Shown in pieces: positions 34,606 through 43,573 of a DNA stretch of 64,000 nt. A program made the translations under genes and the position numbers. Under the pieces are notes generated by a model. That model was not told the DNA's origin and made no database searches. It was given only the letters and a program-made list of their open reading frames with translations. The DNA comes from Hyalangium gracile. Lineage in GTDB: Bacteria > Myxococcota > Myxococcia > Myxococcales > Myxococcaceae. Position 1 is the first letter of the stretch. Each line of letters begins with the position of its first letter. The stretch is taken from the NCBI RefSeq assembly GCF_020103725.1, contig NZ_JAHXBG010000006.1, positions 372,001 through 436,000 on the forward strand. Direction: 5' to 3'.

Positions 34606-36102
34606 CTACGCCAGCGTAGGCGGTCCGAACCACCGGGTGAGCGCGTCACGCAGCCCCGAATCCGTGCCGTCTCCCACCCACGCGACATGGCCATCGGGCC
34701 GAACCAGGACGGCCGAGGGCGCGGCGACCGCCCCGAAGACCGGGAGCTCCCACGCGCCCGCGTACCGGCCATCGACCCGCCGAACCCGCTCCGCCCACGG
34801 GGTGATGTCCAGGGCGCCCGGCTCGCCGAGGTTGAGAAAGACCGGTCGGGCCTCATGCAGAAGCGAGAACACGCGCTTCGGACCGCTCTGGGTGCTCAGC
34901 TCGAGGTCGGGCATGCGACGCCCGAGCAGCGGGTGCCCCGCACCGAAGTCGTAGTGGACGTCGAGGCCCGACATCATCGCGGCGTACTTCTTACGCGGCT
35001 GCTCCATCTTCAGCAGCTCGGCCATGTTCTCGCGCAGGGCCTCGGTGCGGTCATCGCCGCGGCCGAGCGCTATCTGGGCCATCGTCAGGCGGAGCACGCG
35101 GGCACCGATGGGGTGCCGCTCGGCGTGGTAGGTGTCGAGGAGGGTCTCCGGCGAGAGGCCCTTCACCACCTGCGCGAGCTTCCAGCCGAGATTCACGGCG
35201 TCCTGCACGCCGATGTTGAGCCCCTGTCCGCCCGTGGGCGCATGCACGTGCGCCGCGTCGCCGGCCAGGAGCACCCGTCGCTCCCGGTAGGCCGCCGCCT
35301 GCCGAGCCATGTCGGAGAACCGGGAGAGCCAGGTCGGATTGCGAACGCCGAAGTCGGTCCCGTAGACCGCAATCAGCGCCGCGCGCAGCTCCTCCAGGGT
35401 CGGCTCGCCTCTGTTGCCGACCTGCGGCTCGACCAGCACGACGCTGGCGCGCTTCCCGTCGTCGATCTTGCCGATGGCGTTGACGCCCTTGTCTCCACGG
35501 CGGACGCCCCAGGCGGGCTCCTGGGTCATCTCGACCTCGGCGATGAGGAAGCTGGTCGACGCGTCCCAGCCGGCGAACTCGATGCCTGCCTGCTTGCGAA
35601 CCAGGCTTCGCCCTCCGTCGCACCCGACGAGGTACGTGGCCCGGAGCGAGGCGCCGTCCGACAGCTCGACGTCGACGCCGGCGTCGTCCTGCGCGAACCC
35701 CGTCACCTCACGCCCTCGATAGAACGTCACCGGCAGCTCGGCGACCCACTCGGCCATGATGCGCTCGATGCGAGCCTGCCTGAGCGCGAGCCCGTAGTTG
35801 TGGCGCGTCGGGAAGTCGCTGATGTCGAGCGGGATGAACGAGAAGCCCGCGACCTGCATGAGCTGTCCCTGCGAGAGGAAGCGCTCGGCGACGCCCCGCT
35901 GATCGAACACCTCGATCGTGCGGGCGTGCAGGCCGCCAGCGCGTGACCCGGGGAGCTCCTGGTCCACGCGACGCTCGACGACGGCGACGTCGATCCCCGC
36001 CAACGCCAGCTCGGCTGCCAGCATCAGGCCCGTCGGGCCGCCTCCGGCGATCAGCACTGCATGGTGCTTCGTGGCCCCACTGCGTCCGGCTTCGTTGAGC
36101 AT
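34606..36102 (-). CDS. FAD-dependent aromatic monooxygenase (PheA/TfdB family)
   Basis: 498 aa with GGAGGAGC before the ATG. GGGPTGL (FAD-binding GxGxxG), the internal GCDGGRSLVRK (DG motif) and VLLAGDAAHVHAPTGGQGLN (GD motif) mark a group A flavoprotein hydroxylase; the ~100-residue C-terminal thioredoxin-like tail places it with phenol and polyketide hydroxylases (RdmE/PgaE type). It uses NAD(P)H and O2 to hydroxylate an aromatic or polyketide substrate, unknown here. Confidence 0.92.
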   Translation of the reverse strand: MLNEAGRSGATKHHAVLIAGGGPTGLMLAAELALAGIDVAVVERRVDQELPGSRAGGLHARTIEVFDQRGVAERFLSQGQLMQVAGFSFIPLDISDFPTRHNYGLALRQARIERIMAEWVAELPVTFYRGREVTGFAQDDAGVDVELSDGASLRATYLVGCDGGRSLVRKQAGIEFAGWDASTSFLIAEVEMTQEPAWGVRRGDKGVNAIGKIDDGKRASVVLVEPQVGNRGEPTLEELRAALIAVYGTDFGVRNPTWLSRFSDMARQAAAYRERRVLLAGDAAHVHAPTGGQGLNIGVQDAVNLGWKLAQVVKGLSPETLLDTYHAERHPIGARVLRLTMAQIALGRGDDRTEALRENMAELLKMEQPRKKYAAMMSGLDVHYDFGAGHPLLGRRMPDLELSTQSGPKRVFSLLHEARPVFLNLGEPGALDITPWAERVRRVDGRYAGAWELPVFGAVAAPSAVLVRPDGHVAWVGDGTDSGLRDALTRWFGPPTLA

Positions 36103-36185
36103 GTGCTCCTCCGCGCCCGCTGTCTTTCGCGTGCGGCCGGCGTCTCTGCCTCACAGAGGGGGGCTTGTGGCAATACCCGGGTCGT

Positions 36186-36345
36186 GGCATACAACGGGAA
36201 GTAGCAAGGGGGAGAAGTCGCGTTCCGCATGCGCCTCCCCGAAGCAAAGCGCCCCCTCCAACGCAGCGAGCCTCGAAGGCAGGGCGCCGTGTCTTGGGAG
36301 CGAACCATTGGCTTCCGCGTGACCGCGGTTCGTCTGATGAGGTAA
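36186..36345 (+). other. possible SUMF1-type 3' remnant in intergenic DNA
   Basis: The plus strand reads ...FRMRLPEAKRPLQRSEPRRQ then GAVSWERTIGFRVTAVRLMR-stop, reminiscent of the IGFRV C-terminus of formylglycine-generating-enzyme-like proteins. No start and no upstream domain. The rest of 36103-36479 shows nothing else. Confidence 0.25.
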
Positions 36346-36479
36346 CACCTTGAACCGACAAGATACCCGAGGCATCGCAGTGGCCCGGATGATCTCGCTC
36401 GCCGCGATCAACTCCCGCGCCTTCCGCTGATCGCCTCCAGCCTGCTGGGGCGTCATCGTGCGGTGGCGGCAGCGTTGCC

Positions 36480-36980
36480 CTAGCTCCGCTCGCCGAGCAG
36501 CGCGTCCAGCTTTTGATAACAGGCTTCCATGCCCTGATCCATGACGGAAGCGAGCGCGCCGTCGCGGTCTTCTTTCGAGTGATAGGTTTGCGTGATGCGC
36601 ATCGCGGTGGCGGCGCCCTGATCGGCGAACTGGTGCTTCTCCACGAGCGAGCCAACCGTCTGGCCCGACCCCAATGCCATCGTTTCCGTGTGAACGGCGT
36701 GCTCGTGCAGGGCCACCTCCGTGAATTCGCCCCGGAGAGTCATGACCGGATTGGCTTCATCGCTCTTCCACTCCACCGAGAGCTTGCCGCCCACGCGCGC
36801 ATCACACTCGCAGGTGGTCACGGTCCAGCCCGGCGGCGGCAGCATCCAGCGACGCATCTTGTCCGGAGTGAACATGGCCTCCCACACCAGCCGCCGAGGC
36901 GCGTTGAACGTGCGGGTGAGCACGATGGTGGTGTCCGTGGGGGTTGAGATCTGCAGGCCTCGGGCTGACGTGGTGTTCAT
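36480..36980 (-). CDS. SRPBCC (AHSA1-like) protein
   Basis: 166 aa. TFNAPRRLVWEAMFTPDKMRRWMLPP and the C-terminal MEACYQKLDAL helix are typical of the activator-of-Hsp90-homologue-1-like START fold in bacteria, hydrophobic-ligand binding proteins usually paired with an ArsR repressor. It follows the ArsR gene by 63 bp on the same strand and is probably co-transcribed and repressed by it. Ligand unknown. Confidence 0.92.
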   Translation of the reverse strand: MNTTSARGLQISTPTDTTIVLTRTFNAPRRLVWEAMFTPDKMRRWMLPPPGWTVTTCECDARVGGKLSVEWKSDEANPVMTLRGEFTEVALHEHAVHTETMALGSGQTVGSLVEKHQFADQGAATAMRITQTYHSKEDRDGALASVMDQGMEACYQKLDALLGERS

Positions 36981-37043
36981 GGTGTTGTGACTCGTGACAG
37001 ACGACCGAGAGGGGTCGGACTGGGTTGAATGGCGGTGAGACGC

Positions 37044-37403
37044 TCAGGTCCGGCGGGTACGCGCTCGCTCCTCGGACTTCATCTCATCGAGCAGAGAGTC
37101 AAGCGCTTCGAAGCGGGTCTCCCAGTGCTGGCGGAACGACTCGGTCCAGAGCGTCGCTTCCTTGAGCGGCGCGGCCTCCAGGCGGCAGAAATGCTGCCGG
37201 CCTTCGACGCGGCGCCGGATGAGCTTGGCGTGCTCCAGCACGCGCACGTGCTTGGTGGCCGCCGGGAAAGTCATTTTCAGGGGCGCGGCCAGCTCGCTGA
37301 GGTTGCGCTCCCCGCCCGAGAGTTGCCGGATGATCGCCCGACGGGCCGGGTGGGCCAGGGCGTGAAATACGAGATCCAGCCGGGGCGAGCGATCTAAAAC
37401 CAT
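37044..37403 (-). CDS. ArsR family transcriptional repressor
   Basis: 119 aa from ATG 37403. Winged helix with AHPARRAIIRQLSGGERNLS, recognition helix PAATKHVRVLEHAKLI and wing RRRVEGRQHFCRL. No metal-binding ELCVCDL motif, so it belongs to the non-metal ArsR/SRPBCC group. A near-perfect dyad overlaps its start codon and presumed -10, indicating autorepression of the ArsR-SRPBCC operon. Confidence 0.93.
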   Translation of the reverse strand: MVLDRSPRLDLVFHALAHPARRAIIRQLSGGERNLSELAAPLKMTFPAATKHVRVLEHAKLIRRRVEGRQHFCRLEAAPLKEATLWTESFRQHWETRFEALDSLLDEMKSEERARTRRT

Positions 37404-37428
37404 GTGGTTTACTATACCAAATGGTTTT
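37396..37428. promoter_or_regulatory. ArsR operator overlapping promoter and start
   Basis: AAAACCATGTGGT (37396-37408), 7-bp spacer, ACCAAATGGTTTT (37416-37428): 12 of 13 positions are symmetric. The AT-rich centre reads as a -10-like TATAGT on the minus strand. Confidence 0.8.
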
Positions 37429-37522
37429 ACGAGCTCAACCACGAAGATCGTCCCGCGCGCACGGAGAGCCAGGCGCCTGCCGCGCCCCTCCTGGGAAGGC
37501 AGGATTGCTGGGCTTCTCGGGA

Positions 37523-37550
37523 TGGAGGCGGCGGGAATCGAACCCGCCGC
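37523..37550 (-). repeat. tRNA-Ser-like 3' fragment, copy 3
   Basis: Here the stem extends to nine pairs, GGCGGCGGG-AATCGAA-CCCGCCGCC, so it may double as a terminator for the gene ending at 37590. Its plus-strand left flank GCTTCTCGGGAT is shared with copy 7 at 63403. Confidence 0.78.
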
Positions 37551-37589
37551 CTGAGCCCGGGCAAGGAGCCGGAGGTCGGTCACTCCCCG

Positions 37590-38387
37590 CTAGCACGCGT
37601 CGTGGCACGCGGCGTGTTGGTTCGACAGGATGAGGAAGTCCTCACCCCAGGTGTTGTAGTCGCAGAAGTAGGAGGTGCCCGCGTAGGTGAAGTGCGTTCC
37701 GTCCCACAGGAAGCCGCAGCTGTAATCGACGCAGCTCGCCATCGTGATTCCCGGTCCGAGCTCCGTGTGCGGGATGCAGAAGCCGGGATCCTTGTAGCAG
37801 TCGAACCCTCCCGACAGGCCGTACGCCGGGACGCCGTAGCTGCGCGAGTCGGCGCACTCGAAGGCGTGGGGCACGGAGGTGTAGTTGGCGACCTTGTAGT
37901 CACTGCTGCTGCTGCTCAGCTCCGGGGTGTTCCCCGCGGAGCGTCCCGCGACGATCTTGAGCGCCCCCTGCTCCTGCGTCATCCGCAGCGGCTTCGACAG
38001 GCCCTTGCCGCTCAAGGACAACGAGGCGGCCAGCACCTGCCCGCCCGAGCTGCCTTCCACGGTGCTGACCTCGAAGCTGGTGCTCAGGCGCTCCTCACCT
38101 CCGAGCGCCTCCACCAGGTTGCGCCGCTCGCGCTCGATGAAGGCGGCCAGCGGATCCGGAAGGTTGCGCCGGAGCCCCGCCTCCCGGATCTTCTCCAGGC
38201 TGGAGTGGGAGAGAATGCTCTGGACCGTCACCGCGTCCCGCGCGAGCAGGGCCGCCGCGTAGGCATTCACGAGCACCCGCGCGTCCTGCTTGGAGACCTG
38301 CGCGGGAGGCATCCGCTCAACGGAGGGGGATGAGCTGTTCTGGCCCAGCGACAGCGACAGCATTCCGACGAGAATCGTGGCCTTCAT
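37590..38387 (-). CDS. secreted hypothetical protein with Cys-rich C-terminus
   Basis: 265 aa; GAGGAG before the ATG and a short signal-like N-terminus (KATILVGMLSLSLG). Residues 30-165 look like an NTF2-like or helical/strand domain (VNAYAAALLARDAVTVQSIL). The last 100 residues hold eight Cys (FDCYKDPGFCIPHTELGPGI, DYSCGFLWDG, ACHDAC), probably disulfide-bonded outside the cytoplasm. Family not recognised. Its 3' end is 40 bp from a tRNA fragment, as for the toxin/immunity cassettes. Confidence 0.65.
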   Translation of the reverse strand: MKATILVGMLSLSLGQNSSSPSVERMPPAQVSKQDARVLVNAYAAALLARDAVTVQSILSHSSLEKIREAGLRRNLPDPLAAFIERERRNLVEALGGEERLSTSFEVSTVEGSSGGQVLAASLSLSGKGLSKPLRMTQEQGALKIVAGRSAGNTPELSSSSSDYKVANYTSVPHAFECADSRSYGVPAYGLSGGFDCYKDPGFCIPHTELGPGITMASCVDYSCGFLWDGTHFTYAGTSYFCDYNTWGEDFLILSNQHAACHDAC

Positions 38388-38512
38388 GAACTCCTCGAGA
38401 GGGAAGGGACAGCAGGCGAACCGTCGCCCGAGAAAAAAGAACGCGCACCACGCGGTTTGTTACCTGCGCCAGCCCGAGACCCGGGATGATGGGAGACTCC
38501 GGAGGTAGGTCC

Positions 38513-40069
38513 ATGGCCGTTGACGATGACGTGAGTCTCCGCCCCGAGCCTCCGCGCGGCACACAGTCCGCCGAGCAGGAGGCGCAGGCGCTCATCGCGG
38601 AAGCCCTGGCCATGGAGCGGCAGGGCCGCAGCGAGCAGGCGCTGGTCCTCCTCAACGAGAGCCTCCTGCGCTTCGACGGAGCGACCGACACGGCGGTTCA
38701 CGCGCAGGTGGCCAGGGCGCTTGTGAACAAGGCGGTCATCCTCCGGCGCCAGAAGCGGACCGAGGAGTCCATGGCCGCCTGTGACGCCGTCATCCAGCGC
38801 CTGGGGGGGAGCACCGAGGCGAGCTTCCAGGAATGGCTGGCCAAGGCCTTGCTCAACAGGATGCTCCACCTGGTCGATCAGGGGCGGCGCGAGGAGCCCC
38901 TGGCGCTGGGCGATGAGATTGCCCAGCGGTTTGGTGGCATGTCCCAGGCGTCCGTCCTCAACTCCGTGGCCATGGCCATGAACGCCAGGGCCATCCACCT
39001 CTGGCAGATCGGCAGGCTCCCGGAGGCATGGACTGTCCTGGAGGAAGGACTCCAGCGCTTCGGAGGTGTCTCAGAGCCCGCGCTGCTGCCGGGTGCCAAC
39101 AGCATGCGCATCAGCAAGGCGCTGCTGCTGGCGGTGACGGGCCGGAAGCAGGAAGCGCTGGACCTCTTCGACGAGGCGATCCGGAGCCTGGATGGAGGAG
39201 CCAGTGACGAGATCCACCTCCAGATGTCCAAGGCGCTCGTGAGCAAGGCCCTGGTGTCGATGGAGCTGCGCCGGTACGCGGAGGTGTTGCCCCTGTGCGA
39301 CGAGCTGGTCAGGCGCTTCTCCGGTTTCGGGCTCGTGGTCCTGCGTGAGGCGGTGGCCCGGGCGTTCTCCTTGAGGGCGACGGCCCTGAGCGAGCTGAGC
39401 CGGCCCCAGGAGGAGCTGTCGACCTATGACGAGCAGCTCCGGCTGCTGGGCGAAGTGGAGGAGCTCCCCGTCCGGGAGCAGGTGGCCCAGGGCCTCATGG
39501 GCAAGGCGCTGCTCATGAGGCGGATGCGGCAGCCCGAGGCGGCCCTGGATGCGCTCGACGCGCTGCTTCAGCGGGAGGGCGAGGCGGGAGAGGCGCCGCT
39601 GCGAGAGCTGGTCGCCAGGGCCCTCTGGAGCCGGATCGTCCTCCTCGTGGAGCTGGCTCGGCCCGAGCAGGTCGTCTCCTGCTGCGATGAGATGATCCAG
39701 CGGTTCGGCTCGGAGCGGAGCGGCAGGATTCCTCGGATGCTGGCCAGGGCGCTCGTCCACAAGGGCAGTGTCCTGAAGAAGCTCCACCGGTACGAGGAGG
39801 AACTGGCCGCCTATGACGGGGCGCTCCAGCGCTTCGGTGCGGACGTGGCGCCGGAGGAGCAGGAGCTGGTGGCCCTGGCGCTCTTCGACAAGGGCGTGGC
39901 GCTCGAGCACCTGGATCGCCTCGAGGAGGCACTGGCCGTCCACGATCAGCTCCTCCGGCGCTTTGGCGGAGCGAGCGAGGAGAGCGTCCTCGCGTTCGTG
40001 GAGAAGGCGCTCCTCCGCAAGGATCGCATCCAGGAGCAGCTCCGGCGGCACGGGGCGCAGCCCTCGTGA
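38513..40069 (+). CDS. tetratricopeptide repeat protein
   Basis: 518 aa from ATG 38513, preceded by GGAGGT; an ATG at 38486 adds nine residues. About ten repeats of the form 'ARALVNKAVILRRQKRTEES...CDAVIQRLGG' cover the whole protein; each unit ends with a Phe/Leu-Gly-Gly, a variant of TPR seen in large myxobacterial and cyanobacterial proteins. No signal or membrane segment. Presumed scaffold; partner unknown. Confidence 0.85.
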   Translation: MAVDDDVSLRPEPPRGTQSAEQEAQALIAEALAMERQGRSEQALVLLNESLLRFDGATDTAVHAQVARALVNKAVILRRQKRTEESMAACDAVIQRLGGSTEASFQEWLAKALLNRMLHLVDQGRREEPLALGDEIAQRFGGMSQASVLNSVAMAMNARAIHLWQIGRLPEAWTVLEEGLQRFGGVSEPALLPGANSMRISKALLLAVTGRKQEALDLFDEAIRSLDGGASDEIHLQMSKALVSKALVSMELRRYAEVLPLCDELVRRFSGFGLVVLREAVARAFSLRATALSELSRPQEELSTYDEQLRLLGEVEELPVREQVAQGLMGKALLMRRMRQPEAALDALDALLQREGEAGEAPLRELVARALWSRIVLLVELARPEQVVSCCDEMIQRFGSERSGRIPRMLARALVHKGSVLKKLHRYEEELAAYDGALQRFGADVAPEEQELVALALFDKGVALEHLDRLEEALAVHDQLLRRFGGASEESVLAFVEKALLRKDRIQEQLRRHGAQPS

Positions 40070-40148
40070 CGGAGCCGGTCGAGAGCGCGGACGTCAGCCC
40101 GGCGGCCGCACTCCCTTGGGCTGTCGCGTCCTGGCGGCGTGCTGCCGT

Positions 40149-42665
40149 TTAGTTGGGGGGCACCAACCTCAGGTAGAGCAGGTCGCTGTCGCCCACCGGC
40201 GTATAGGTGCGGCCGTCCAGCTCGAGCTCTCCGTGGAGGGAGGCGCCCACCACCACGGCCCCTCCCGGCTGCAGCGCGACACTGAACGTCCGGTCGTGGT
40301 CGAACACGCGGGACCACTGGTGCTCGCCGCTCGCCGAGTAGCGCGCCACGAAGGTGCGCCACGTGCTGAGGAAGGGATCGAAGCCCGTGGAGAAGCCGAA
40401 GTGTCCGCCGCCGACCTCGAACACCTCCTGGCCCGAGCCGGAGACCGTGAGGCCTCCATCCTCGCTCACGGCCAGGCGCTGGAAGTCCAGGATGAAGCCG
40501 GTCCCCGTCCCGAGGGATCGCAGCCAGACGTCCGCCCCCGAGGCGGTCAGCGTCCCGATGAAGCCGTTGGTGTTGGGCGGATACGGGTAGCTGTCATAGG
40601 GGTTGCCACCGAGGTAGGTGCCCCCCGCGAAGGTGAAGGTACCTCCCAGATTGCCGGTGAAGGCGATGCGGTTCGTCCCCTGGGGCTGGATGTCCCTCAC
40701 GGCGCCATAGGCTCCATGGAGGGCCCGCTTCCACAGCAGGCTGCCCGAGGGGCTGTACTTCGCGATGAAGGGCGCTCGCAGCCCCAGAGGGCCATCCCCC
40801 AGGTTCGTCCAGGCTCCCGCCGCGCCGGCGACGAGGACGTTGCCCGCCGCGTCCGCGGCCACGCCATGGCCCTGGGGCCGCTCATCGGAGGAATCGTCCT
40901 GGCCGCTCTGGAAGGCCCTGGACCAGACGTGCCGACCGTCCCAGGAGAACCTCGCCACGAAGCCGCCCAGGCTCGACCAGTTGCCCGTGTCTCCCAATGC
41001 ATTCGAGACGAGGACGCCGCCCCCCAGGTCCATCCGGCCCGCGAAGCCGCCCGTCACCAGGAGGCTGCCATTGGCATCGGTGGCGACCGCGGCGGGGAAG
41101 GCCTGCACGGGCTGGCCCTGGGCATCCCGGGCGATGAAGCCGCGAGCCCAGACGGTCTGCCCCGTCGGGGAGAACTTGGCGATGAAGAAGCCGTACTGGT
41201 ACGCATCCTCCGGGACGAAGGGCAGGGGCCCCGTCCCGAGGTCCGGCGAGCCGTGGTAGCGCCCCACCGCGAGGATGTTGCCCAGCGACGTGACGACGAG
41301 GCGCGTCGGCCACACGTTGTCGGTGGCCACCACGCGGCTCCACTCCGCGCCGCCTGTCGAGGAGTACTGCGCCAGCGCGAACCCCTCGTCCTGGGGGAAG
41401 GTCGCCGAGCCGAAGCGCCCCGCCGCCACGAAGCCGCCCTGCGGACGGGGAGCCAGGGTGCTCAGGGCCTCGGGCCCCGCGCCGCCGTACTGCCGCGTCC
41501 ACTCCGTGAGGCCCCCGCCTGTCCCGTGGTAGGAGCAGAACAGGGGGCTGTCCAGGGTGTAGAGCAGGCGGGGCATGCGGTCGTAGTAGGGCTCATCCCC
41601 CGAGGAGAAGGCCACGCCGTCGGAGGACTCGGGGAGCAGGGCGAAGTTGTAGAGCCCCCAGTCCGTCACGACGCCCGTCACATCGTAGCGCACGCGGCTG
41701 CCGGCGCTGACGGCGCCCAGGTTGCCCACCGGGCTCGTGGACAGTCCCGGCCGGGTGTTCCAGGTGAGGCCCTGCTCGGTCCAGTCGCCGCGAGAGCGGT
41801 ACAGCAGCGGGCCATTGGAGGTGGGGTTGGTGACGTAGAACTCCAGCCAGGCCTTGCGCACCGTCATCCCCAGCGTGTCCACGTCGAACTGGAAGTAGGA
41901 CTCCAGCCGGGGAGAGCCATCCACCTGAAGCTCCCGCTCCGCGCCGAAGTTCCTGTTGGGCTCGCTCTGCGAGACGAAGCCATCCGTGAAGCCGATGAGG
42001 CCCCGGCGGTAGAGGTCCGTGCGCAGCATGCAGCCCGCGGGGGCGGGTGGCTCCAGGGTGACGGTGACGACGAGCTGGGGCCGCAGGTCCGCCCGGCCCT
42101 CTCGGGAGATGAAGTCCGCGCCATCGCTCGAGGTCGGCACGAGCGCGAGGTTCACGTCGCTGCCGCCGCGCACCACGGCTGTCACGTCATACTCCACCCA
42201 GGTGCCCGGAGAGATGGCGCCCAGGTCCGCCAGCGCCCCGCCGAGCCGGGCGGGCCGGTTGTTCCAGGTGACGCGCTCCTCCTCCCAGTATCGCTCCAGG
42301 GGGAAGACCCGCGGCCCATCCGAGGTGCCATCCGAGGCGTAGAGCCGCAGCCGGGCGCGCGTCACCGTCCCCTTCACGTTGTTGAGGGAGAAGCGCAGGT
42401 AGCTCTCCGTGCGAGGCGAGAGATCGGCGAGCAGGGTGCTCTCGATGCCCAGGTTCCGCGTCGGAAGGCCCTCCTCCACGCGCGCATCGGCCAGGGGCGT
42501 GAACGTGTACGTCGTGGTTGCCGTGGGGGCCTGGGTGGAGGCCTGCTGGAGGCTCGGGACGGCTGAAGCCGGGGGCTCCGGGTCCACGCCGCCGCCACAG
42601 CCGGCCCATGTGATGAGCACCACCAGCGCCCACAACCATCGTCCTACCGTGCGACCTGGCACCAC
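40149..42665 (-). CDS. large lipoprotein: two DNRLRE domains plus beta-propeller
   Basis: 838 aa. Lipobox TWAGC at ~19-23. Two DNRLRE/CBM96-like domains (~52-205 with LGIESTLLADLSPRTESYLR, and ~215-370 with FGAERELQVDGSPRLESYFQ). Then ~385-838 is an SBBP-type propeller with repeated 'GxxxFxAKFSxxGxxxWxR' blades (FIAKFSPTGQTVWARGF, FVARFSWDGRHVWSRAF). Probably an outer-membrane or surface lipoprotein involved in binding matrix or prey polymers. Monocistronic; downstream end converges with the TPR gene. Confidence 0.85.
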   Translation of the reverse strand: MVPGRTVGRWLWALVVLITWAGCGGGVDPEPPASAVPSLQQASTQAPTATTTYTFTPLADARVEEGLPTRNLGIESTLLADLSPRTESYLRFSLNNVKGTVTRARLRLYASDGTSDGPRVFPLERYWEEERVTWNNRPARLGGALADLGAISPGTWVEYDVTAVVRGGSDVNLALVPTSSDGADFISREGRADLRPQLVVTVTLEPPAPAGCMLRTDLYRRGLIGFTDGFVSQSEPNRNFGAERELQVDGSPRLESYFQFDVDTLGMTVRKAWLEFYVTNPTSNGPLLYRSRGDWTEQGLTWNTRPGLSTSPVGNLGAVSAGSRVRYDVTGVVTDWGLYNFALLPESSDGVAFSSGDEPYYDRMPRLLYTLDSPLFCSYHGTGGGLTEWTRQYGGAGPEALSTLAPRPQGGFVAAGRFGSATFPQDEGFALAQYSSTGGAEWSRVVATDNVWPTRLVVTSLGNILAVGRYHGSPDLGTGPLPFVPEDAYQYGFFIAKFSPTGQTVWARGFIARDAQGQPVQAFPAAVATDANGSLLVTGGFAGRMDLGGGVLVSNALGDTGNWSSLGGFVARFSWDGRHVWSRAFQSGQDDSSDERPQGHGVAADAAGNVLVAGAAGAWTNLGDGPLGLRAPFIAKYSPSGSLLWKRALHGAYGAVRDIQPQGTNRIAFTGNLGGTFTFAGGTYLGGNPYDSYPYPPNTNGFIGTLTASGADVWLRSLGTGTGFILDFQRLAVSEDGGLTVSGSGQEVFEVGGGHFGFSTGFDPFLSTWRTFVARYSASGEHQWSRVFDHDRTFSVALQPGGAVVVGASLHGELELDGRTYTPVGDSDLLYLRLVPPN

Positions 42666-42915
42666 GACACACCTCCGGAAGCTGGGGAAGTGTGCGGACG
42701 GGGTGCACTCCGCGTACCTGTGGGAAAAGACCTCGAGTGAACGCCTCCCGGGCCTCGGAGGCCGCCGGTGGGAAGACTCTGGCCTGGGAAGGGAAGGGCA
42801 GGAGCGTGGAGGAAGAAAAGAATGCCGTGCCGTTGGCTCACGCCGTGCGCTGAAAGCAGTGGCGATGCCCGGGCCTCGTGGCTAGCAAGAGGGCTCCTTT
42901 TCCGGAGCCATCCCC

Positions 42916-43422
42916 ATGTCACTTTCCATGTACCAGGCGTCTGTCCCTGTCTTCATCCGCGCGCTGAACAACCTCTCGGCGATTCTCGACAAGGCCGCGG
43001 CCCATGCGGAGGCGAAGAAGTTCAATCCCTCCGTCCTCATCCAGGCCCGTCTGGCACCTGACATGCTGCCCTTGTCCTTCCAGATTCAGACCGCGACGGA
43101 CCACGCGAAGGGCTGTACGGCCCGTCTGGCGGGAATCGAGATTCCCAGCTTCCCCGACACGGAGACGTCGTTCCCCGAACTGAAGGAGCGCATCGCCAAG
43201 ACTGTCGCCTTCCTCCAGGGCGTGAGCGCGGCGCAGGTCGACGGCAGCGAGGAGCGCCCCGTCACCATCAAGCGAAGGGATGGCGAGATGCGCCTGCTGG
43301 GCCAGCCCTATCTGCTGAACTTCGTGCTGCCCAACTTCTTCTTCCACGTCACGACCGCCTACGACATCCTGCGTCACAACGGCGTGGACATCGGCAAGCG
43401 GGACTTCATCGGGAACCTGTGA
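42916..43422 (+). CDS. DUF1993 family protein
   Basis: 168 aa, full length for the family. MYQASVPVFIRALNNLSAIL, DMLPLSFQIQTATDHAKGCT and the C-terminal NFFFHVTTAYDILRHNGVDI are the family landmarks. DUF1993 is a DinB-like four-helix bundle of unknown role; the conserved His residues suggest metal binding. Confidence 0.9.
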   Translation: MSLSMYQASVPVFIRALNNLSAILDKAAAHAEAKKFNPSVLIQARLAPDMLPLSFQIQTATDHAKGCTARLAGIEIPSFPDTETSFPELKERIAKTVAFLQGVSAAQVDGSEERPVTIKRRDGEMRLLGQPYLLNFVLPNFFFHVTTAYDILRHNGVDIGKRDFIGNL

Positions 43423-43573
43423 GCCAGCCGCCGCCCCTACCTGAACTTCCACCAGGGGCGCGAGGGTAAGGCGGGGGAGCTGGGAGCAGTGGAAGGGGCA
43501 GCGGCCCGGCGTTCCCCCAGCCCCTGGAGTGATCTGCTAAGTCGGGGTGAAGCGCTTCAGGGGGGCGAAGAGC

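Noticed and set aside
39813-42566. 917-aa plus-strand frame
   Set aside because: Shadow of the TPR gene's 3' end and of the propeller lipoprotein on the other strand; no coherent protein features.
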